A stretch of 64,000 nt of DNA, taken from Lucinisca nassula (lineage: Eukaryota; Mollusca; Bivalvia; Lucinida; Lucinidae). Shown piece by piece: positions 62,749 to 64,000 of this stretch (position 1 is its first letter; the number at the start of each line of letters is the position of its first letter). The translations under genes and the position numbers were made by a program. The stretch spans positions 83,736,651 through 83,800,650 of the forward strand of contig OY757026.1 of assembly GCA_963580285.1 (NCBI GenBank). The letters run 5' to 3'. Under the pieces are notes generated by a model, which saw nothing but the letters and a program-made list of their open reading frames with translations, made no database searches and was not told where the DNA came from.

Positions 62749-62986
62749 GCTGAATCCGGCCCGCACACTAGTACTGGTAAACTGCTTAGAGGATCTAAGC
62801 CTGTCCAGGAACCGCGGTGCGAGGCGGTCCATGCTAATAAACCCTATTGGTTTCATTGGGCGACAGGGCTTGAGATGTCATTTCATCTCAATGTCGGGTA
62901 AAAGTCCCACAAAATTGGAAGCAACGTCTCCAAAATGACCTTTACAGTGTTGACGGGGACGTTAAACCTAAAATCAAACAAACAAA
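62749..62986 (+). mobile_element. Short retroposon family S, copy 15 (5'-truncated)
   Basis: Starts at AGCTGAATCCGGCCCGCAC and runs to the AAACAAACAAA tail. 5' truncation is expected for target-primed reverse transcription. Confidence 0.85.
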
Positions 62987-63030
62987 AAATAACAAAAATG
63001 ATCAAACTCCATCTATGATGGGAGTAAAAA

Positions 63031-63325
63031 ATCACACCTCCGCCCATCGGGGCATGCAGCAATATATTGGATTCCATGGTGTTTTCGCGCTGAGCTAAAG
63101 TCGACCGTACGTGTATATGAGTACTGGTAAATCGCTGTAAATGTCTACGCCTGCCCAGGAAAAGTAGTGCGACTCGGACCGTCCTTGCATATAAACCCTA
63201 GCGGTTTTGTTTGGGCGGTAGGGCTTCGGATATCATTTCATCTCAACGTCGGGTAAAAGTCCCACAAAATCGGAAGCGTAGTGCTAAATAGTGTTGATAC
63301 GGACGAAAAACCTCAATACAAGACT
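63031..63325 (+). mobile_element. Short retroposon family S, copy 16 (diverged)
   Basis: 5' CCTCCGCCCATCGGGG, central hairpin lost (CGCTGTAAATGTCTACGCC), 3' TGATACGGACGAAAAACCTC. Confidence 0.75.
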
Positions 63326-63426
63326 GAGTTATCCAAACCCTCCAGTTAACGGATATAGTCGGAAATGAGGCAAAACCGTGTTTCCTACTTCGTCCGCAAA
63401 CTATCGGGTTTGCATTTCTCTGTGTT

Positions 63427-63692
63427 CATCACGAAAATACGTCTATATAATTTTGACCCCCTTGAACCCCACTTTTATATAATTAAAACTGGGGTTTATA
63501 GGGGTAAACTTTATTATTCTTATTTCTGCTCTAAAATATAGATTGTGGATACTTGTTAGAACCGCCTCATCGACTTTATTTTTCTTATTTCTGCTCTAAA
63601 ATATAGATTGTGGGTACGCGTTAGAACCGCCTCATCGAGGCAGTTCTAACGAGTGCCCACAATCTATATTTTAGAGCAGAAATATTGTTTTT
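63427..63692. mobile_element. Foldback element subfamily A with internal duplication, right end lost
   Basis: CATCACGAAAATACGTCTAT start. The arm TTATTTCTGCTCTAAAATAT plus AGATTGTGG occurs twice (63521 and 63586) before the core and its complement; sequence then changes at TTTTTCCCCC to another repeat. Confidence 0.8.
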
Positions 63693-64000
63693 CCCCCGGG
63701 CGTCTGTCTGTCTGTCCGTCTGTCTGTCTGTCACACATTCGTGTCCGCTCTATAACTTGAAAACCGTTCGAGCTATCGTCACAAAACTTAGTATAAATAT
63801 AAATCAGCATTAGACGACGTGCAGTGCGCAAGAACTATAACTCTCGCATTTATACTTTTTGAATTATCTCCCTTGGAAGTTTGTTCGTATGTATATATGA
63901 ATGGGCAAATCATGTCCGGTCAATAACTTTCTTATTTTGAGATGGATTTTAAAATTACTTGGCAGAAATATTAACAACCATAAGACGATGTGTGGTGCGC
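63693..64000 (+). repeat. CTGT microsatellite followed by a dispersed mollusc-type repeat, cut by the window end
   Basis: GTCTGTCTGTCTGTCCG run at 63703-63732, then TAACTTGAAAACCGTTCGAG, AAACTTAGTATAAATATAAA, GCAGTGCGCAAGAACTATAA and TTATCTCCCTTGG. A second partial unit starts near 63900 (AATAACTTTC...ATGTGTGGTGCGC), so it appears tandem with a ~140-base period. From memory this type is very common in bivalve genomes; not verified here. Confidence 0.55.

Overview
The window looks like intergenic or intronic DNA from a marine invertebrate, most likely a bivalve mollusc. The reasons are the AT-rich base composition, the complete absence of an intact host gene, tRNA-derived and other short retroposons ending in AAACAAAC-type tails, tandem repeats rich in AGGTCA-like motifs, and LINE, Penelope and hammerhead-bearing repeats known from molluscs. 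The species assignment is inference; the mobile-element content is read directly from the sequence.

Layout. 0-4 kb: an old palindromic repeat, a G+T-skewed stretch, a decayed SGNH-hydrolase-like coding relic and a 196-bp imperfect tandem repeat. 4-8 kb: a LINE of the I group (endonuclease, reverse transcriptase, RNase H, CCHC knuckle) on the minus strand, broken by a few indels. 8-15 kb: short retroposons nested in older repeats, plus a pentameric 260-bp tandem array (10618-11914) whose minus strand carries type I hammerhead self-cleaving ribozymes, i.e. a retrozyme. 15-24 kb: a ~127-bp satellite containing perfect AGGTCAnnnTGACCT palindromes, two copies of a ~0.95-kb repeat (one filled by another insertion, one empty) and palindromic elements. 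23.6-24.4 kb: a second, 380-bp-unit retrozyme inserted in a foldback element. 25-37 kb: foldback elements, short retroposons, a ~2.2-kb array of ~115-bp units full of AGGTCA half-sites, TATC microsatellites enclosing a tRNA-Thr-like sequence, and a 0.8-kb long-inverted-repeat element. 38-41 kb: inverted minisatellites of GTCATTTCGTACC type bounding an unidentified segment. 42.5-42.9 kb: a candidate solo LTR with heat-shock elements and a TATA box. 44.6-49.1 kb: an almost intact CR1/L2-like LINE with 5' and 3' ends, poly(A) tail, target-site duplication and an N-terminal 2A (GDVEENPGP) ribosome-skipping motif. 50-64 kb: more foldback elements and short retroposons, a pogo-like MITE, a CR1-like reverse-transcriptase tail and a Penelope-like reverse-transcriptase relic.

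How the parts relate: two non-autonomous retroposon classes (short AAACAAAC-tailed elements and retrozymes) sit beside the remains of retroelements of the kinds that could mobilise them. At least six nested insertions can be ordered by target-site duplications or interrupted repeats. About 25 copies of one foldback family (two subfamilies, A and B) dominate the DNA-transposon-like fraction. The hammerhead retrozymes, with compensatory stem changes between two families, are the most notable system in the window.
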